Source: Modestobacter italicus (GTDB lineage: Bacteria; Actinomycetota; Actinomycetes; Mycobacteriales; Geodermatophilaceae). Taken from it: a DNA stretch of 64,000 bases. Of this stretch, positions 56,408 to 64,000 are shown piece by piece. Position numbers and translations under genes: made by a program. The notes beneath the pieces are model-generated. The model was not told the origin of the DNA, made no database searches, and worked only from the letters and a program-made list of their open reading frames with translations. The stretch lies in assembly GCF_000306785.1 (NCBI RefSeq), contig NC_017955.1, forward strand, positions 372,001-436,000, given 5' to 3'. Within the stretch, counting starts at the first letter, position 1, and each line of letters starts with the position of its first letter.

Positions 56408-57108
56408 CGGTACCTCGTTCCTCGGGACAGCAGCTGCGGCGCGGCAGCAGCCGGGCGGACGGCTCGGCTCGCCACCCATCCGGCGGGGACGGCGACCGGC
56501 GTCAGCTGCCAGTCGCCGACCGACCCGTGGCCGCGGGAGGCCACGGGGGTGAGCACGGTGCGCGGGTCCCGGTGCAGCCCGACGCCGAGGCCCTTGAGCA
56601 CGGCCTCCTTCTGCGTCCAGCACCGGGTGAGCGCCTCGGCCTGGTCGGCCTCGGGCAGCGCGGTCAGGGCGGCCAGCTCGGCCGGCGCCAGCCAGGCCTC
56701 CTCCGCCGCCTCGGCGAGGGTGCTGCGGCCGACCCGCTCGACGTCGACCCCGACCCGGGCACCGCGGACGACCGCCACCACGCCGATCCCGGCGCTGGCC
56801 GAGCAGCTCGCGTCCACGCCGGCGACCAGCACGGAGGGGCGTCCGGGCGGGTCGGCGAGCGGGACGGCGGAGGGGGAGAGATCGAGCACCTCACCGGCGA
56901 GGGTGCGCAGCGCCGCGCGGAGCAGCACCCGCCGGTCGCGGACGCTCGGTGAGCCCCGGTCGGCGTGGGCGAGCTCGGCAGCGGAGAGGAGCCGGCGGGC
57001 GGCGGCGACCCCGGCCGCGGGGACGGCGAGGTCGAGGCAGCGCAGGCGGACGGCCGCGCCGGCCGGCAGGCCGAGGCGCCGTCCGGGCTCGACCGCCAGT
57101 CTCGTCAC
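56404..57108 (-). CDS. Sfp-type 4'-phosphopantetheinyl transferase
   Basis: This 234-residue enzyme has the conserved V-G-V-D-V-E-R-V (Mg site) and W-T-Q-K-E-A-V-L-K-G motifs in the expected order. It converts apo carrier proteins to holo form. The overlap with the A-PCP-TE gene (ATGA) identifies that protein as its partner, and the A-PCP protein at 28454 is a further candidate. GTG 57108 has no strong ribosome site. It diverges from the flippase gene. Confidence 0.9.
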   Translation of the reverse strand: MTRLAVEPGRRLGLPAGAAVRLRCLDLAVPAAGVAAARRLLSAAELAHADRGSPSVRDRRVLLRAALRTLAGEVLDLSPSAVPLADPPGRPSVLVAGVDASCSASAGIGVVAVVRGARVGVDVERVGRSTLAEAAEEAWLAPAELAALTALPEADQAEALTRCWTQKEAVLKGLGVGLHRDPRTVLTPVASRGHGSVGDWQLTPVAVPAGWVASRAVRPAAAAPQLLSRGTRYR

Positions 57109-57200
57109 CCTGCGTAGCGTAGAGATCGGACGCAACTCGTAGCGCGGAAGCGTGCACGGCTCACTCGAAAGGGACGACTCCTCGCCGGACGGCGCGTGGA

Positions 57201-57220
57201 CCGCATACTCTCGGTTGACC
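57201..57220 (+). promoter_or_regulatory. Shared promoter-like motif, copy 2
   Basis: CCGCATACTCTCGGTTGACC repeats the motif of 45241-45259 with one extra T. It lies about 115 bases before the flippase start. GCCGAC/GTCGGC (57221-57226, 57231-57236) folds directly downstream. Confidence 0.5.
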
Positions 57221-57333
57221 GCCGACCGCAGTCGGCGCTTCCCGGACGACGCTGTCCGTCCGACGGGCCGCAAGGGCCCGAACACGGAGAGACACGAACA
57301 CGGGCCCGCGGGGCACGTGCCGGAGGGAGACGC

Positions 57334-58974
57334 GTGGAGCTGCCAGGCGAGCCGGTCGCGGGCCGGGAGGCCCTGCACGGCGGTACCGGGCGGCACCGGG
57401 CCGACGGGACCGGTGCGGGGACCACCGGTGCCCCGCGGACCGTCGACGACCTCACCGACCCGGCCGTCGCCTCCGACCCGGCCGACCAGGCGATGTCCTC
57501 GGGCAGCCTGCCGCCCGACGGTGCCCCGCCGGCGCCCGAGGGGCAGTCGCTGTTCGGCCGGGGGCTGCTCTACGTCGCCGTCTGGTCGCTGCAGCTGCTG
57601 AGCGCCGTCGTCGTCTACCCGGTGCTCGCCCACCTGCTCCCCGCCGAGGAGTTCGGCCGGCTGGCGTCGGGCATGGCGCTCAGCCAGGTGCTGGTGGTCC
57701 TCGCCGTGCTGGGATTCGACCAGGCGGTGATCCTGCTCCGCGCCGAGACCGGCAGCGACCGGGCGGCCCGCTCGCTGGTCGCCGCCGGCGTCGGCATCGG
57801 TGCGGTGGTCACGCTGGTCGCCGTCGCCACGGCCGGGCTGTGGAGCGACACCCTCGGCTTCGACGGCGCCTCGTCGCTGGTGCTGGTCACCCTGCTGTGG
57901 ACGCCGCCCTCGGTCGGCATCATGTTGTCCTCGGTCATGCTGCTCAGCGAGGACAGGCTCCGGGCCTTCTCGGTGGTGAACCTGCTCTACGGGGTCGGCG
58001 GCCAGGTCATCGGCATGCTGCTGATCGTGCTGCTCGACGAGCGGACGGCGATGGCCTACGCGCTGGGCTACCTCGGCGCGCTCGTCGTCACGATGCTCAT
58101 CGGGTTCGTGCTGGTCAGGCCGCGCTGGGCGGGGATCGCCGACGTCCCGCTGGCCCGCCGCGCGCTCAAGCTCGGCGTCCCGCTGATGGTCAGCTCGCTG
58201 GCGGTCTACGTGCTCAACGCCGGCGACCGGTTGGTGATCCAGCGGGTGCTGGGCGCCGAGGAGGTCGGCCGCTACCAGATCGCCTACAACGTCGGGAACG
58301 TGGCGATCATCCTGCTCGGCATGGCCAGCATGGCCTGGGCGCCGCAGATCGCCGCCGTCCGGGACGAGGCCGCGCGCTGGGTGCTCATCGGCCGCTCGCG
58401 CGACGCGCTGCTCCGGCTCATGATGCCGGTGATCGTCGGTCTCACCCTGGGCGCCCCGTTCGCCCTGGTGATCGCCGCACCGGCCAGCTTCGCCCCCGAG
58501 GAGCTGCTGTTCGTCGTCTTCCTGGTCGCGGCGGCCGGCTTCCCGGTGCTCATCGGCAACGCCACCGCCCGCGCGCTGATCACCCTGGAGCACACCAACA
58601 ACCTGGCGGTGGCGGCCATCGTCGCCGCCGTGCTCAACGTCGTCCTGAACGTCGTCCTGCTGCCGGTCTGGGGGCTGGCCGGCGGTGCCGCGGCGACCAT
58701 GGCCGCCTTCATCGTGCAGACGGTGATGCACCGGCTCGCGCTGCCCAAGCACGTCCGCTGGCCGCGGATCCACTGGAAGCTGCAGGTCGGCGCCGCGACC
58801 GCGCTCGCGGTCGCCGCGCTGAGCACCCTGCTGCCGCAGGACACCACCTGGAACCTCGGCCGGTTCGCCGTCGCCGTGCTGTGCCTGCCCTGGTTCCTGC
58901 ACCAGCTCAAGATCGCCCGCGCCGGGGACACCGGCGGCGTGGCAGCGCCGGACGGCGCACGCGCCACCGCCTGA
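57334..58974 (+). CDS. Polysaccharide flippase (Wzx/MATE-like)
   Basis: This 546-residue membrane protein has a polar N-terminus of about 70 residues followed by about 12-14 hydrophobic segments. The pattern L-Y-V-A-V-W-S-L-Q-L-L and later G-V-P-L-M-V-S-S-L-A fits polysaccharide-biosynthesis exporters. It likely flips lipid-linked oligosaccharide to the outer face. GTG 57334 follows GGAGGGA. A promoter motif shared with the acyltransferase operon lies upstream. Confidence 0.85.
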   Translation: MELPGEPVAGREALHGGTGRHRADGTGAGTTGAPRTVDDLTDPAVASDPADQAMSSGSLPPDGAPPAPEGQSLFGRGLLYVAVWSLQLLSAVVVYPVLAHLLPAEEFGRLASGMALSQVLVVLAVLGFDQAVILLRAETGSDRAARSLVAAGVGIGAVVTLVAVATAGLWSDTLGFDGASSLVLVTLLWTPPSVGIMLSSVMLLSEDRLRAFSVVNLLYGVGGQVIGMLLIVLLDERTAMAYALGYLGALVVTMLIGFVLVRPRWAGIADVPLARRALKLGVPLMVSSLAVYVLNAGDRLVIQRVLGAEEVGRYQIAYNVGNVAIILLGMASMAWAPQIAAVRDEAARWVLIGRSRDALLRLMMPVIVGLTLGAPFALVIAAPASFAPEELLFVVFLVAAAGFPVLIGNATARALITLEHTNNLAVAAIVAAVLNVVLNVVLLPVWGLAGGAAATMAAFIVQTVMHRLALPKHVRWPRIHWKLQVGAATALAVAALSTLLPQDTTWNLGRFAVAVLCLPWFLHQLKIARAGDTGGVAAPDGARATA

Positions 58975-58995
58975 CCGGCCTCTGCTGCCCAGTGG

Positions 58996-59049
58996 GCAGT
59001 TCCGGTCGTCGACCCGGCCGGACACGCCGGGCCCGACGACCGGTACTGC
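58996..59049. repeat. 54-bp palindromic repeat, copy A
   Basis: Arms 58996-59011 and 59034-59049 pair in 15 of 16 positions, with an inner CCCGGC/GCCGGG stem. It is related to the reverse complement of 1969-2022 and again sits between two convergent genes. Confidence 0.78.
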
Positions 59050-59064
59050 TCAGCCGCGGGGGGC

Positions 59065-60216
59065 TCAGGCGGTGGAGCGATGCGGCCGGCCGGCGTCGCC
59101 GAGCAGCTGCTCGATCCGGTCGACGTGCGCGGACCAGCCGAAGCGGGCCGTCGCCTCGGCGGCGCAGAGCGCGCCGAAGCCCGGGTCGTCCCGCCGCCAG
59201 TCGAGCAGCCGGACCAGCTTCGTCGCGAACGCCTGGACGTCGGTGCGCGGCACCAGCAGGTCCGCCAGCGGGCCGGCGAGGATCTCCGGCACCCCGCCGA
59301 CGTCGGTGGCCAGCACCGGGCGGCCGGACATCAGCGCCTCCAGCGCGACCCGGCCGAAGGACTCCGGCAGCTGGCTCGGGAAGAGCACCAGGTCGGCGGC
59401 GTGCAGCAGCGGGACGACGTCGCGCTGAGGCGGCAGCAGGGTGGCCCGGCCGGCCGCGACCAGGTCGCTGACCCGGCGGCGCAGCGCGTCGGTCTCCCCG
59501 GCGGGGAAGTCCCCGGCCAGCACGAGGTGCGCGGTGCCCAGCTGGTCGCCGGCGAGCTCCCAGGCGTTGAGCGCCAGGGTGAGGCCCTTGGCGGCCTCCA
59601 GCCGGCCGTAGAACAGCGCGATCCGCAGGTCCTGCGGCAGCCCGAGCTGCTGCCGGGCCTGCACGAGCTCTGCGTCGCCACCGAGCGGGTACTGCTCGGC
59701 GGGGACGGCGTTGTGCACCACGGTGATCTTGTCCGCGCGCAGGCCGTCGTCGATCCAGCGCCCGCGCATGAAGTCCGACACCGCGATGAACTGGTCGACC
59801 CCGCGGGCGATGACCGGCGTGATCCGCCGGCTGGTCAGCGCGTGGTGCAGGTGGGTGACCAGCGGGGCGCCGCAGCGGCGGGCGGACAACTGGCCCCACA
59901 CGATGTGCTCGAAGCGCTGCAGCCAGACGACGTCGGGGCGCAGCCGGGCCGCCAGCGACGCGGTGGGCCAGGCGGTGCCGAGGATCGGCAGCGCGGTGAC
60001 CGGGCTCGGCGAGAGCATCGGCTGCGGGCCGTGCAGCGTGATGCCGGCGGCCTCGAAGTCGGCGCGCATGTTCGGGGTGTCCGGGCCCAGGAGCGGCGGC
60101 CCGTGTACGACGTGCACGTCGTGGCCGCGGGCGGCCAGGGCACGGGACACCTCGAGGGTGTTCACCTCGATGCCGCCGACCCGCTCGAGGGTGAAGGCCT
60201 GGGTCAAGATCCTCAC
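59065..60216 (-). CDS. GT4-family glycosyltransferase
   Basis: This 383-residue GT-B enzyme has an N-terminal acceptor domain (G-G-I-E-V-N-T-L near residue 15) and C-terminal donor domain. The latter shows F-Y-G-R-L-E-A-A-K-G and E-S-F-G-R-V-A-L-E-A-L-M-S-G-R-P-V, the GT4 E-x7-E motif. It adds a sugar to a lipid-linked glycan in the cytoplasm. GTG 60216 gives the canonical V-R-I-L-T-Q start. Confidence 0.9.
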   Translation of the reverse strand: MRILTQAFTLERVGGIEVNTLEVSRALAARGHDVHVVHGPPLLGPDTPNMRADFEAAGITLHGPQPMLSPSPVTALPILGTAWPTASLAARLRPDVVWLQRFEHIVWGQLSARRCGAPLVTHLHHALTSRRITPVIARGVDQFIAVSDFMRGRWIDDGLRADKITVVHNAVPAEQYPLGGDAELVQARQQLGLPQDLRIALFYGRLEAAKGLTLALNAWELAGDQLGTAHLVLAGDFPAGETDALRRRVSDLVAAGRATLLPPQRDVVPLLHAADLVLFPSQLPESFGRVALEALMSGRPVLATDVGGVPEILAGPLADLLVPRTDVQAFATKLVRLLDWRRDDPGFGALCAAEATARFGWSAHVDRIEQLLGDAGRPHRSTA

Positions 60217-60382
60217 GAGGGGGTGTGCTCCAGGAGTCGCCAGGGGCCGTCTGCTCCGGCCGCGCACAGCCAAGGTATCGGCTGGAGCTGTTCGTCAGGT
60301 GTGGCTGAGGTGGACACCACGTCTGCTGCCCCCCGATGGGGTGATCCGGCCGCGTCGGCGGGGGCGCCGGACCAGCCCGCTT

Positions 60383-60388
60383 ACCCTG
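60383..60388 (+). promoter_or_regulatory. -10 box of the lipoprotein hydrolase, leaderless
   Basis: TACCCT at 60383-60388 lies 5 bases before the ATG at 60394. No ribosome site is present, so a leaderless transcript is likely. Confidence 0.4.
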
Positions 60389-60393
60389 AGGTC

Positions 60394-61281
60394 ATGCAGA
60401 CCCTCGCGGACAGTGACCGGCCCGGCGTGGGCGTGGACCCCCGGGGACGACGACGCACCACGGCCCGGCGGCCCGTGCAGGTCCTCCTCGGTGGGCTGGC
60501 CGCGCTCGGGCTGCTGGTCGGCTGCGGGTCGTCGGATGCGCCGTCCGAGCCGGACACCAGCTCCGACGAGCCGCAGGTCGTGGACCTGGAGGTCGGCGGT
60601 CAATCCGCGGTCGCCGTCGTCCCGCCCGGCGACGACCCCACGGGGCTGGTGCTCTACGTGCACGGGCACGGGGAGACGCACGACTCGCTGACCGGCGGGA
60701 GCGACCAGAAGCGGGTGACCGACCGGCTGGTGGCCGACGGGTACGTCGTGGCGGCGAGCGATGCGCACTTCAACGCCTGGGGCAACGAGGCCTCGCAGCA
60801 GGACTACGTGGCGCTGGCCGCGGAGCTCAAGAGCCGGTACGACACCCCGCAGACGTTCCTGCTCGCCGAGTCGATGGGCGGGGTGGCCGCGCTGCAGATC
60901 CTGGCGGGCGACCAGATCCCCGACCTCGCCGGCCTGGCCGGCATCTCCATGCTGGTGGACCCGACGGTCGCGGCGGACACCGAGTACGGGGAGGAGTTGC
61001 GCGCCGCGTACGGCGGGCAGCTGCCGACCGGGACGCAGAACCCGCTGAACATCCCCGCCGAGCAGTTCGCCGGTGACCCGATCCGGCTCTACATCGCCCC
61101 CGAGGACTCCACGGTGGTCTACGCGGAGAACGCCGAGCCGTTCCTGGCCAAGCTGCAGGGCGTGGCGGACATCAGCGCGGTCGGCTGCGAGGGCGGGCAC
61201 ATCGACCCGTCGTGCTTCCAGCCCGACGACCTGGCCGAGTGGTTCGAGGCGAACGCGCTCGTCCCGGGGTCCGGCAACTAG
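60394..61281 (+). CDS. Lipoprotein alpha/beta hydrolase
   Basis: This 295-residue predicted lipoprotein has a basic N-terminus, a hydrophobic core and the lipobox L-V-G-C near residue 44. The hydrolase core has V-L-Y-V-H-G-H-G (oxyanion), nucleophile L-A-E-S-M-G-G near residue 169 and a late G-G-H-I-D His. It may deacylate an exported glycan or lipid. This is the only complete gene here that ends in TAG; the TAG sits in the loop of a hairpin. Confidence 0.85.
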   Translation: MQTLADSDRPGVGVDPRGRRRTTARRPVQVLLGGLAALGLLVGCGSSDAPSEPDTSSDEPQVVDLEVGGQSAVAVVPPGDDPTGLVLYVHGHGETHDSLTGGSDQKRVTDRLVADGYVVAASDAHFNAWGNEASQQDYVALAAELKSRYDTPQTFLLAESMGGVAALQILAGDQIPDLAGLAGISMLVDPTVAADTEYGEELRAAYGGQLPTGTQNPLNIPAEQFAGDPIRLYIAPEDSTVVYAENAEPFLAKLQGVADISAVGCEGGHIDPSCFQPDDLAEWFEANALVPGSGN

Positions 61282-61295
61282 CCGGACCCCGGGAC
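61261..61295. terminator. Hairpin terminator with the TAG stop in its loop
   Basis: GTCCCGGGGTCCGG (61261-61274) pairs perfectly with CCGGACCCCGGGAC (61282-61295). The 7-base loop CAACTAG holds the hydrolase stop codon. It faces the convergent GH16 gene. Confidence 0.78.
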
Positions 61296-61312
61296 GGGTC
61301 GGTGGAGCAGGG

Positions 61313-62368
61313 TCAGCTGCGCGCCCAGGTGGCGACCCAGTCGATGTAGATGTGGCCGGCGCTGCCCGCGTTGGGCCGGCCGCCCTCGAGCTCGGTCTCG
61401 GTCTGCAGCACCCAGCGCATCGGGTTGGTCGGGATCGCCCGGGCGTTGTTCGTCGTCCAGGACTTGCCGTCCATGGTGTAGGTCAGGCTGCCGGGCGCCC
61501 ACTCGATGACCGCGGTGTGCCACTCGGTCGTCGCCATGCCGGTGTCGACCGACCAGACGTTGTTCGACGGGTTGCCGCTGGTGTCGTGGGCGAAGCCGGA
61601 GGCCCGCCCGCCGACACTGCCCTCGGGGAAGTCCAGCTCGCCCTGGGTCCAGTTGTCGCTGGCCGGCCACAGCAGCCAGGCCACCTTGTAGCCGGGCACC
61701 TGGTCCATCTTGAACCGGACGGCGTAGCGGCCGTAGGTCTGGCTGGCGATCGGTGGCGTCAGGGCCATGACCTGGGCGCCGGAACCGTCACTGTGGAGGT
61801 ACTTGTCCAGCAGGCCGTCGCGGACGCTGGTGGTGGTGGCGCTGTTGTAGCGGCCGTTGCCCGAGGTGTCGGTGCCGCCGTCGTACCCGGCCCAGCCGGG
61901 GTAGGTGGAGGCGAAGGAGCCCAGTGGTGCCGCCTTGGTGAAGTCCTCGGCGAGGGTCTGCCGCCAGCCGGGCAGGTCGCCCCGGGGGACGGCGGTGCCG
62001 CTGGAGACGACCGGCGCGGGTGCGGCTGCGGGCGCCTGGGTGGTCGGGGCCGGCTTGGGCGCCGGAGCCGTGGTCGTGGGGGCCGGCTTCGGCGCAGCGG
62101 TGGTCGGTGCGGTGGCCGCCGTGGTGGTGGCCGGGGCGGGGGCGGCGGTCGTCGGGGTGGCGGTGGGCCGGGGGGCGCGGGTCGGTCGCTGCGCCCGGAT
62201 GGCGGCCTCCTCGTCCCAGCCGGAGCCGGCGGCCGCGTCACTCACCACGGGCGCGGATGCCGGGTCGGGACGAGCGCCCGTGTGCTGCGAGATGGCGGTT
62301 CCGCAGAAGGTGGCAGCGAGGGCGACCGACCCGGCGAACAGGCGGCGGCGTGATCGGTTCGTCTTCAT
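61313..62368 (-). CDS. Secreted GH16 beta-glucanase-like protein
   Basis: This 351-residue protein has an N-terminal signal segment (R-S-R-R-R-L-F then a hydrophobic core), a Thr/Ala/Pro-rich linker of about 70 residues and a GH16 jelly-roll domain. The catalytic motif reads G-E-L-D-F-P-E-G, with both nucleophile and acid/base Glu. It cleaves a beta-1,3/1,4-type glucan or remodels the locus glycan. The ATG at 62368 gives the signal peptide. A paralogue lies directly upstream. Confidence 0.9.
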   Translation of the reverse strand: MKTNRSRRRLFAGSVALAATFCGTAISQHTGARPDPASAPVVSDAAAGSGWDEEAAIRAQRPTRAPRPTATPTTAAPAPATTTAATAPTTAAPKPAPTTTAPAPKPAPTTQAPAAAPAPVVSSGTAVPRGDLPGWRQTLAEDFTKAAPLGSFASTYPGWAGYDGGTDTSGNGRYNSATTTSVRDGLLDKYLHSDGSGAQVMALTPPIASQTYGRYAVRFKMDQVPGYKVAWLLWPASDNWTQGELDFPEGSVGGRASGFAHDTSGNPSNNVWSVDTGMATTEWHTAVIEWAPGSLTYTMDGKSWTTNNARAIPTNPMRWVLQTETELEGGRPNAGSAGHIYIDWVATWARS

Positions 62369-62383
62369 CGCGTCGAAAGCTAG

Positions 62384-62406
62384 CTGTGTAATTACAAAAA
62401 ACACAG
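62384..62406. promoter_or_regulatory. AT-rich palindrome upstream of the GH16 gene
   Basis: TGTAATTACA (62387-62396) is a perfect 10-bp palindrome within a wider CTGTGT/ACACAG inverted repeat (62384-62389, 62401-62406). It stands 16 bases before the ATG in strongly AT-rich DNA, so it is a likely promoter or operator. Confidence 0.5.
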
Positions 62407-62564
62407 AGCGGATTGGCGCATGTGCGCACAGCCACATCACGCGTCACATCTGCACCAGCAGTGACCGTACCGAGACGATCGGTAACGAGACCGACCAGTT
62501 CAGCGTTGGCTCCGCCTGTCTGAGAGCAGACGTGACCACTCCTGGCCTCGACGAGGCAGAGCGG

Positions 62565-63473
62565 TCACTTCTCGGCGCGGGCGGCGTCCCCGGCGGTGTC
62601 GGACATGGACCAGGCGGCGACCCAGTCGATGTAGACGTGCCCGGACGCGCTCGGGTCGGGGCCCTCCTGCTCGAGCTGGGTCTCGGTCTGCAGCACCCAG
62701 CGCATCGGGTTCACCGGGATCGCCGACGGGTCGGTCGTCGTCCAGGACTCGTCGTCGAGGATGAAGGTGAGCCGGCCGGGCAGCCACTCGATCGTGGCTG
62801 TGTGCCAGTCCGTGGTCGACATCCCGGTGTCGATCTTGAAGGCGTTGATGCTCGGGTCGCCGGTGATCTCGTGGGAGGCGCCGGAGATGTCGTCGCCGAG
62901 GTCGGCCTCGGGGAAGTCGATCTCGCCCTCGGTCCAGTCGTCGCTGGAGGGCCACAGCAGCCAGGCCACCTTGTAGCCGGGCACGGTGTCGGTCCGGAAC
63001 CGGACGGAGTACCGCCCGTACTGCTGACCGGACCACCACTTCCCGTCCGGCGTCGGGGTCAGGGCCATCACCTGCGGGGTCGTCCCCGAGGTGTGCACCC
63101 GGACGTCGACGATGCCGTCCTCCACCGTGGTGGTGCTGCCGCTGTCGTAGAGCCCCTGGGTGGCCTGCGGGCGGCCCAGGTCCCGGGAGGTGTCCCGGGC
63201 GCCGTCGTAGCCGGCCCAGCCGGGGTAGGTGTCGGCGAAGTCGCCGGTCCCGGCGTCGGAGTCGAAGTCCTCGGACAGGACCAGGTCCCAGCCGGGCAGG
63301 TCCTCGTCCGGCGCGCTCGAGTCCGGGCCGGTCAGCAGGGTGCCTCCCACGGCGACGACGCCCACGGCGGCGACGAGGTAGGTCCACGGACGGCGGCGGG
63401 TGCGCTGCCACAGCGTCGGGCGACGCTCGGGCGCGGGCTCGACGGCCACCGTCTCCGGCGCGCTCACCTGCAC
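62565..63473 (-). CDS. Membrane-anchored GH16 beta-glucanase-like protein
   Basis: This 302-residue GH16 protein has one N-terminal transmembrane helix (about residues 31-48) after a basic cytoplasmic segment, so it is probably a type II membrane protein. The jelly-roll domain has G-E-I-D-F-P-E-A as the catalytic motif. It is closely related to the downstream GH16 protein (shared W-L-L-W-P-x-S-D-x-W and N-P-M-R-W-V-L-Q-T-E-T), so the pair arose by tandem duplication. GTG 63473 or 63467 may be the start. Confidence 0.88.
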   Translation of the reverse strand: MQVSAPETVAVEPAPERRPTLWQRTRRRPWTYLVAAVGVVAVGGTLLTGPDSSAPDEDLPGWDLVLSEDFDSDAGTGDFADTYPGWAGYDGARDTSRDLGRPQATQGLYDSGSTTTVEDGIVDVRVHTSGTTPQVMALTPTPDGKWWSGQQYGRYSVRFRTDTVPGYKVAWLLWPSSDDWTEGEIDFPEADLGDDISGASHEITGDPSINAFKIDTGMSTTDWHTATIEWLPGRLTFILDDESWTTTDPSAIPVNPMRWVLQTETQLEQEGPDPSASGHVYIDWVAAWSMSDTAGDAARAEK

Positions 63474-63555
63474 GTCCGCGCGGGATCGGCGTGCTGCTGG
63501 GGCAGCTGTGCCGTACCGTTCCGTCTCACGGGGGACCGGAGGAACGGGGGCGGGG

Positions 63556-63792
63556 ATGCCTTTCGACGCTGGGGCCGCGGGTCATCCCGGAGAGTTCCGT
63601 CTGCACTGCGTGCCGCCACTGTCGGCCGTGGCCGACCAGCCTCCGCCACCGGAGCCCACCGGGGCGCCGTGCTCGTGCGGGCACCGGAAGCAGGCCCACG
63701 AGCACTACCGAGCGGGCAGTGACTGCGCGCTGTGCGGCTGCGGGCGCTTCCACCGCTCGCTGCGCGCGCGGTTCCGCCGCTCAGCGGGCTGA
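63556..63792 (+). CDS. Small CGH-type zinc protein
   Basis: This 78-residue protein has a C-terminal C-S-C-G-H...H-E-H...C-A-L-C-G-C-G-R-F motif, a likely zinc site, followed by a basic tail. It shares this arrangement with the protein at 37638. ATG 63556 is preceded by GGGGCGGGG. Function is unknown. Confidence 0.7.
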   Translation: MPFDAGAAGHPGEFRLHCVPPLSAVADQPPPPEPTGAPCSCGHRKQAHEHYRAGSDCALCGCGRFHRSLRARFRRSAG

Positions 63793-63985
63793 GCGCGGCC
63801 CGGCCGCGCGGGCACCCGGTCGCGGTGCGCTCCATGGTGCTCAGCCTCCCTGTCAGCGGCCCGGTCTGCCGTAGTTCTCGCCGCAGATCTCGTCCGAGGT
63901 CTTCGCAGCGGGGCGTCCATCTGGTTTGGTTGGACGGTCGCCTGGCTAGTTGACCATGATGACGTCCTGCGGAGGGGGTCCCACC

Positions 63986-64000
63986 ATGCGCGTGAGCACT
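63986..64000 (+). CDS. Possible gene start at right edge
   Basis: ATG at 63986 follows GGAGGGGG at 7 bases, and five codons (M-R-V-S-T) remain. Too little is present to identify it. Confidence 0.35.

Noticed and set aside
61279-61281. TAG of the lipoprotein hydrolase as a second selenocysteine
   Set aside because: No hairpin with GGTCT follows at the right distance, the frame ends soon after the fold is complete, and the TAG lies in a terminator loop.

Overview
The window is about 74% GC. Reverse-strand GTG starts, 1-8 bp gene overlaps and near-exclusive TGA stop codons are common. The gene families (NDMA-dependent alcohol dehydrogenase, MetY, glucosyl-3-phosphoglycerate synthase, LGFP-repeat L,D-transpeptidase, PaaX-type repressor, many GGDEF/EAL proteins) point to an actinobacterium, most likely of the Geodermatophilaceae (Blastococcus, Geodermatophilus or Modestobacter type). 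The placement is an inference, supported by the unusual formate dehydrogenase described below.

Region 1 (1-10.3 kb) is catabolic. A partial amidohydrolase and an SDR dehydrogenase diverge from a MarR regulator. A PaaX-like repressor then diverges from a tightly overlapping operon: fused LivF-LivG ATPase, LivH, LivM, lipoprotein binding protein, acyl-CoA ligase and a TIGR03084-type protein. The divergent promoter carries a nested palindrome. Region 2 (10.3-24.6 kb) is mostly housekeeping: NIPSNAP and VOC proteins, metY with a CoA-binding protein and a Nudix hydrolase, an IS110-family insertion sequence, an EEP phosphatase, menB, two tail-to-tail TetR genes, an alcohol dehydrogenase, a HAD phosphatase, a degenerate EAL protein, gpgS with a perfect 82-bp tandem array at its 3' end, and a secreted L,D-transpeptidase. 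Region 3 (24.6-38.9 kb) has a three-gene envelope operon (MBL hydrolase, DedA, membrane phosphodiesterase), a stand-alone adenylation-carrier protein, an overlapping pair of GGDEF/EAL proteins in which each keeps only one intact catalytic domain, a GT-C type membrane protein, two small zinc proteins and an AlkA-like glycosylase.

Region 4 (38.9-44.5 kb) is the highlight: a formate dehydrogenase operon (alpha, iron-sulfur beta, NrfD-like membrane subunit). Its alpha subunit is interrupted at the selenocysteine position by an in-frame TAG, not TGA. A bacterial SECIS-like hairpin with apical GGTCT follows at the canonical distance. Nearly every other gene here stops at TGA, so UAG-encoded selenocysteine is the natural reading. 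Two mini-ORFs of 9 and 14 codons bridge the gene junctions with 4-bp overlaps.

Region 5 (45-63.5 kb) looks like a surface-glycan locus: a condensation-type acyltransferase, a large polytopic membrane protein, a small membrane protein, GT2, a secreted PIG-L deacetylase with three F5/8C-like domains, an A-PCP-TE mini-synthetase with its PPTase, a flippase, GT4, a lipoprotein hydrolase and two GH16 glucanases. Two of its operons share a promoter-like motif.

Several families of palindromic repeats recur, mainly between convergent genes. They look like dispersed bidirectional terminators or REP-like elements. No tRNA, rRNA or CRISPR array was recognised.
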